DNA of 64,000 nt, taken from assembly GCA_900491605.1 (NCBI GenBank), contig UESW01004623.1:692172-756171 (forward strand), in the 5' to 3' direction. The DNA is from Calamus simplicifolius. Its lineage: Eukaryota; Streptophyta; Magnoliopsida; Arecales; Arecaceae. Position 1 is the stretch's first letter. Every line of letters begins with the position of its first letter. Of this stretch, positions 58,967 through 64,000 are shown piece after piece. The notes under the pieces were generated by a model. The model made no database searches. It was not told the origin of the DNA and worked only from the letters and a program-made list of their open reading frames with translations. Made by a program: the position numbers and the translations under genes.

Positions 58967-59678
58967 CTACGGATAGTAAAACACCACACCTAAAATCTCA
59001 AGAACGCTCAAGAACTCTAGATGATAAGTCGATTGTTTGAATGCCACAAGAATTAACTTGATAAGTTCAAGAGTCTTCTCAAGAAAATAAGAAGAACACA
59101 AAAATCTCAAAACAATATATCTTTGATAATCTCTCCAAATAAAACCAAAAGATTTACAATATATAGGAGTCGAGCCTGCTAACTTGAAAAATCCATAATG
59201 GAGTTTTTCAAGCTAAATTAATCCACCAAATTGCTAAAAATATTCAGAAATAATAAATAAGGTATCTAGAAATATCATTCCTCAGAAAGTGCCCAAAAAT
59301 TACATATATGGCGCCCACAAATAGGAAAGTATGTTGAGATTACGAATCTGATAAGTTCACAAATAGGAAAGTATGCCGAGATTATGAATCTGACAAGTTG
59401 GCCTCCAAGAATGGCTAGAAAATATGCACCCACAAATTGAAAAGTATGCCAATATTATGAATATGATAAGTTGGCCTTCAAGAATGACTAGAAATCGTGC
59501 GCTCACAAATAGAAAAGTATGCTAAAATTATGAATCTGACAAGTTGGTCCGCTTGGAAGAGACAAAGGATCACGAGAATATCAATCATGCTTGAGTGTAG
59601 CTCCGTTTGCATCAAGTTGGCCCGCTTGGAAGAGATAAAGGATCACGAGAATGCCAATCATGCTTGAGTGTAGCTCCG

Positions 59679-60165
59679 TGATGCAGGGCGATATTCAAAA
59701 TGCCTGCAACTCAAGAACGATCTAATCTGCGAGAAAAGAATTCGTCCAGGTTTGGTTCGAATCTTGACAAGAAAAGAGGAAAATTTTGAATTTTGATCAC
59801 TCTCAATCTGAAATTTAAAGGAAGAGCAATTGAATTTTCAATTCAATTGTTTTGAATCAGAAAAAAAAAAGAAAACATTCATCTTTATTCAAGAGGAAAA
59901 AAAAAGGAAATCTAAAACAGCGTCTTTCTTCTCTGCCTCTGACGGCCGCCCAAAACTAACTTAAATAAGAGAGAAAACCCTAACATCATAAGTTTAGAAA
60001 AATTACAACTATGCCATTAAAAACGAAAACAGGCCCAAAACTCCTATCAGACGAGCCCGGATGGCCAAAATCCACAGCAGCTCATAGCCAACGGCAATGA
60101 CTTTGAATCAGCAGTCCGTTTCCATGTGACCAGCCAAGTTTGGGCCCAGTCCGACACATAAAATT
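59679..60165 (-). repeat. 3' LTR region of the right-hand gypsy element
   Basis: The left end is clear (TG against CTCCG). On the element strand it contains CTCTTATTTAAGTTAG (a TATA-like box). The boundary towards integrase cannot be set without the other LTR. Confidence 0.6.
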
Positions 60166-61623
60166 TCAAGCCCGTTTGTTCTGCAACCTCTTGGACCTTT
60201 GTAGATTATCTGGTGTGGTCTTCCCTGACGTAGCCTGCTGACTCTGGGTTGCTGGTACAGGAACATTGAAGGACTGGTTCGACTGACCCAAACTCTGGTC
60301 TGAACTGATGTCCTCATCACTCTCCCCTTCCTCTGAAAAGCTTGACCTCAAGCTCGAATTCTCTCCTGCATAAGGGGTCAGATGCCGAATGTTGAACACA
60401 TCCGAAATGAAGACATCATTTGGTAACTCAACCCGATAGGCATTGTCACCAAATTTCTCCAATACCTGGCATGGACCTATCTTCTTCGGCTTGAGCTTCG
60501 TGAAAGCTCCCTGTGGATACCGCTCCCTCGGTAAGTAAACCCATACCAAATCGCCCACTTCAAAGGACTATTGCCGACGCTGCTGATCAGCTTTCGCCTT
60601 GTATTTGGCGTAAGTCTGCTCCAATTTGGCTCTAACAGTCGCATGTATCTCCTGCAAGTCAGACACTCTATATTCAACCTTCTGACTCATCTTCTCTGGC
60701 GACTCAACTGGCAGAACATCCAAAGGACCTCTTGGCAAGAACCCAAACAGTATCTGAAACGGAGCAAACCCTGTAGAACGGTTCACTGAAGAGTTGAACT
60801 CAAACTCAATCTTCGGCAAACACAAATCCCAGCTCCTGAATTCATGCACATTTGCCCGCAACAGATTACCCAAGCTACGGTTGACAACTTCAGTCTGTCC
60901 ATTCGTTTGAGGATGATAAGGACTGCTGAATTTCAACTTTGTGCCCAACTTCTTCCATAGTTCTCGCCAGAAGTGTCCCATAAACTTACTGTCCCTGTCT
61001 GACACTATGGATGCCGGTATACCAAAATGTCAAACCACTGAAGCAAAATATAAGTCAGCAACCTTTGATGCATCAAAAGTGGTTTTGCATGGAAAGAAAC
61101 ACGCCACCTTACTGAACCGATCCACAATCACCATAATCGAATCCAGTCCCCTTGCTGTCCGTGGCAATCCTACAACAAAGTCCATAGAAACATCTCGCCA
61201 TGGTGCCTCTGGGATAGGTAAAGGCGTGTACATACCTTGGTTCATGTCTGTCCCCTTCAACTCTTGACACAACCTGCACCTCTTCACAAAAGCCTTGACA
61301 TCTCGGTCAAGACCAGGCCAATAAAACTGCTGCCGAATCAACCAGGCTATTTTATCCCTTCCGAAGTGACCCTGGTTATGCAGTTCCTGGATGATCAACA
61401 CACGAAGAGACGTATCCGGAACACATAAGCAGTTACCTCGAAACAAATATCCATCATGGAGAACGAAATCAGTTCGCTCCCCCGCCTCAATTTTGGCCAA
61501 AATCTCCTTGAAGTGCTCATCCACACGAATGTCCTCCCTTACACTCTCAAAGCCGAGAGTGTACACATGCATAGCGCCAATCAACAAGCTCCGCCTACTC
61601 AAAGCATCAGCCACTCTATTCAA
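60166..61623 (-). pseudogene. Integrase of the right-hand gypsy element
   Basis: One frame with two stops. H2C2 finger: HNQGHFGRDKI...CRLCQ. Triad: Asp in VSMDFVVGLP, Asp in IVSDRDSKFMG, Glu in NGQTEVVNRSLG. GPY/F region: KKIGPCQVLEKFGDNAYRVEL. The acidic tail (EEGESDEDISSDQS) ends at TAA/TAG 60166; no chromodomain is evident. The stops are TGA 61030 (Arg expected, VVRLHGIP-type) and TAG 60568 (Gln expected). Confidence 0.87.
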
Positions 61624-62058
61624 CGTACCAGACTTGTGCTTGATGCTGAAAGTGTATTCCTACAAGGCACTCACCCACTTCGCATGCCTTGAACTCAGTT
61701 TATGCTGACCCTGTAAGAACTTCAGTGCCTGATGGTCTGAATACAGTACAAACTCCCGCTGAATCAAGTAGTAGCGCCAATGCTGCAAGGATCTCACAAT
61801 GGCGTACAATTCCAGATCATAAACCGAATAAGCCAGTTTAGCTCCTCCCAGCTTCTCACTGAAGTATGCGACTGGTCTTCCTTCCTGGTTAAGCACTGCC
61901 CCAATTCCAGTCTTCGAAGCATCACAATCCACCTCAAAAACTCTATCAAAATCAGGAAGACCCAATAAAGGAGCTTCGGTCAATCTGACTTTCAGCCCAT
62001 CAAATGCCTCCTGTGCGGCATCATTCCACCCGAATCTGGCTCCCTTCAACAATTCCAT
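61624..62058 (-). pseudogene. RNase H of the right-hand gypsy element
   Basis: FEVDCDASKTGIGAVLNQEGRPVAYFSEKL, YDLELYAIVRSLQHWRYYL and LYSDHQALKFLQG give the Asp, Glu and Asp residues; the end, RVADALSRRSLL, lies after a TAG at 61660 (SAL-stop-EYTFSIKHKSG, Gln expected). Confidence 0.87.
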
Positions 62059-62074
62059 TAAAGGTGCAGCCAGC

Positions 62075-63092
62075 TCACTGTACCCCTTGACAAACCTGCG
62101 ATAAAACCCTGCAAGACCAAAAGGATCTCAATTCTGTCAAGGTTGATGGTACTGGCCATTCCACAATTGCATGCACCTTATTCCTATCTGGGAGAATCCC
62201 CTCTCCAGTCACAACGTACCCCAGAAAAATCAGTCTCCCAACCATCCAAATGCACTTCTCTGGGTTAGCAACTAACTGGTTCTCACGTAACACTGACAAA
62301 ACCTGTGCCACATGGCCCACATGCTCTTCGGCTGTCCTGCTGTATATCAAAATATCATCAAAGTAGACAACCACAAATGAGCTAAGAAATGGACGTAAAA
62401 CCTGGTTCATTACGCGCATGAACGTGCTCGGCGCGTTGGACAACCCGAATGGCATTACCAACCATTCATACAGCCCTTCCTTAGTCTTGAAGGCTGTCTT
62501 CCATTCGTCTCCAGGCTTCATCCTTATCTGATGGTACCCACTCTTCAAATCAATCTTCGTGAAGACCTTAGTACCACTCAACTGATCAAGCATGTCGTCC
62601 AACCTCAGTATCAGAAACCTGTACTTCACAGTAATTTTGTTAACCGCGCGGCTGTCGACACACATGCGCCACGTACCATCCTTCTTCGGTACCAAAAGGC
62701 CTGGCACCGCGCACGGGCTAATGCTCTCCCGTACGAACCCCTTGTCCAAAAGTTCTTGGACCTGCCTCCTCAATTCCTCATGCTGCTGCGGTGTCATCCG
62801 ATAATGAGCCTTATTCGGCAACACTGAGCCCGGAATAAGGTCAATGCCGTGCTGAATATCTCGGAGAGGTGGTAATCCGGCCGGTAGCTCCTTTGATACA
62901 ATATCTCGGAATTCCTCCAAGATAGACACCAACTCCTCAGGAATCATATTTGGCCTTTGCTCCTTTCCACGCTGAAGTCTCCTGACTTGCTCACCAAAGA
63001 AAAACAAACATCCTCTCCATCCAAACTCGCATCGAATTCTGTGCTTGGTAAACAAATTACTGTATTCTGTCCACTCACTTCCTGAAGCGGCT
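62075..63092 (-). pseudogene. Reverse transcriptase of the right-hand gypsy element
   Basis: The frame reads LPPLRDIQHGIDLIPG, CVDSRAVNKITVKYRF, FTKIDLKSGYHQIRM (first catalytic Asp), MPFGLSNAPSTFMRVMNQ and VVYFDDILIYSR (intact YFDD), a canonical gypsy RT. A frameshift near 62120 breaks LRSF-GLAGFYRRFVKGY before RNase H. Confidence 0.88.
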
Positions 63093-63788
63093 TCAAAATA
63101 ACTTCCTCCCATCTGGACGCAGCATATAACTGTGGGTGTACCCGTTGTATACTGCCCTGTTATCAAACTGCCATGGACGCCCCAGTATGATGTGAGTAGC
63201 ATCCATTGGAACAACATCCGCCTCAATAGTTGTCTCGAAATGAGGACCAAAACACATTGATAACTTACACCTTCGGCTGACCTGAATGTCTGCATTTCGG
63301 TTCACCCAACCGAGCTTATATGGATGTGGGTGAGGGTCTGTCTGCAACCCCAGCTTCTTCACAGCCTCCTCTGCTATCACATTCTCCCAACTGCCAGAGT
63401 CTATGATAACACGACATGTTTTGCCAGCCACAAAACATTTCATTGTGAAGATGTCGTGCCGACACCAATCCTCATCTGATCTCGGCGCCAGACACATTCT
63501 TCGTATCACCAAGCTCTCCCCTTGAATATGGTCCGGATCAATAACACACAGCTCATCATTAAATTCCTCATCCTCAGGGAACTCCTCCATTTTCGTCCTC
63601 CATATAATCCTCCATATACAACTAAGCTCGCGCCTTGGGGCATTCATTGGCATAGTGCCCCAAATTCTGGCACCGATGGCACCGAATGTTAGCCCTGTTG
63701 CTGCCCACTCTACCTGAGAACCTGAGGTTCCACTCGACCCTGTTGGTCTTGGAGGTACTGATGCCTGCGGCCTCGCTACTGGAGGCAT
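63093..63788 (-). pseudogene. Protease region of the right-hand gypsy element
   Basis: CRVIIDSGSWENVIAEEAVKKLGL (about 63370-63416) has the Asp-Ser-Gly site. ATHIILGRPWQFDN is the usual later protease motif. The zinc knuckle CHRCQNLGHYANEC (63682-63640, C-X2-C-X4-H-X4-C) is in another frame, so a shift lies near 63620. The link to RT beyond 63093 needs two more frame changes. Confidence 0.83.
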
Positions 63789-64000
63789 AAATTTGCCCCC
63801 TGAATTCTGCCCTGAACTCTGGCCCGTAGTAAAACCCCCTCTCTCTGAAACCCCCTGTTTCTCATCAAGCTCTTTTCCACTGCCTGAGCCCTCATATGCG
63901 CATCTCCTACGCTATCAATTCGATGCACAGCCAGTGCATCTTGGATTGGCAGCCGCAAGCCATGAAGATACATGGCTATCAATCTTGGTTCAGCCTCAAT
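63776..64000 (-). pseudogene. End of gag of the right-hand gypsy element, cut by window edge
   Basis: IEAEPRLIAMYLHGLRLPIQD resembles the end of the gypsy gag domain (fragment ARYLRGLRPEIRD type), followed by a basic linker. The start lies beyond the window. Confidence 0.7.

Larger units (their letters stand above)
57296..59678 (-). mobile_element. Short non-coding LTR retroelement inserted in AKR gene C
   Basis: The left LTR is 57296-58091 (TGTTATGAACC...TTGCATCA, 796 bp). The right copy starts at 58475 and is full from about 58844, broken off by the next insertion at 59679 just before its expected TTTGCATCA end. The internal part is only about 380 bp and has no open frame. A primer site, TGGTATCAGAGCC on the minus strand (58470-58458), adjoins the right LTR. 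It belongs to the class of small elements mobilised by others (TRIM or LARD type). Confidence 0.75.
59679..64000 (-). mobile_element. Ty3/gypsy element running off the right edge
   Basis: The 3' LTR starts at 59679 on the left (TGATGCAGGGCG), preceded by CTCCG as the presumed target duplication. Integrase, RNase H, RT, protease and the end of gag follow to the window end. It sits inside the short LTR element. In-frame stops at 60568, 61030 and 61660 and frameshifts near 62120, 63090 and 63620 show that it is inactive. Confidence 0.88.

Overview
This is repeat-dense nuclear DNA from a flowering plant. The evidence is a plant-type (AKR4-like) aldo-keto reductase gene family with four-exon genes, GT-AG introns, a SEPALLATA-type MADS-box exon fragment, and stacked Ty3/gypsy and Ty1/copia LTR retrotransposons with plant-type primer sites. 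A monocot is plausible, but I cannot fix the species from sequence alone.

Host genes. Three aldo-keto reductase (AKR) copies lie in tandem on the minus strand. Gene B (exons 36526-36216, 29405-29162, 29071-28892, 28249-28019) is complete and open, with 321 codons before the stop. Gene A (exons 26789-26479, 11948-11705, 11625-11446) has intact exons 1-3. Its last exon is not in the window, and a retrotransposon occupies the DNA where it should follow. Gene C survives only as a broken last exon (57295-57107), cut by another retroelement. Exons 1, 2 and 3 of A and B have identical lengths (311, 244 and 180 nt), so they are recent paralogs.

Mobile layer, left to right. (1) 1-10974, minus: Ty3/gypsy element of the Tat type with gag, protease, RT, RNase H, archaeal-type RNase H and integrase. 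It also carries a spliced antisense gene on the plus strand (558-2882), a 113-bp tandem array and a GC-rich minisatellite in the LTR. (2) 12346-21200, minus: decayed chromovirus-like gypsy element with a perfect 5-bp target duplication. (3) 21808-25358, plus: decayed copia element. Elements 2 and 3 fill the 14.5-kb intron 1 of gene A. (4) 30212-34887, plus: copia element of the same family as 3, lacking RT and RNase H, in intron 1 of gene B. (5) 36905-39515: possible DNA transposon filled by an 83-bp CGATCG-rich satellite, upstream of gene B. (6) 40250-42419 and 52017-52870, minus: old gypsy remnant split by (7) 42420-52016, plus: near full-length young copia with 1997-bp LTRs. (8) 53070-54740: pseudogene of a Myb/SANT-like protein, probably of PIF/Harbinger origin. 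(9) 54741-56889: region flanked by inverted ATCCGTATCC-type repeats and enclosing a duplicated MADS-box exon fragment. (10) 57296-59678, minus: short LTR element without coding capacity, inserted in the last exon of AKR gene C. (11) 59679-64000, minus: gypsy element running off the right edge, inserted in element 10.

Most in-frame stops are CAG to TAG, CGA to TGA or TGG to TGA/TAG, the pattern expected from deamination of methylated cytosine in silenced repeats. The only gene in the window that looks able to make a full-length host protein is AKR gene B.
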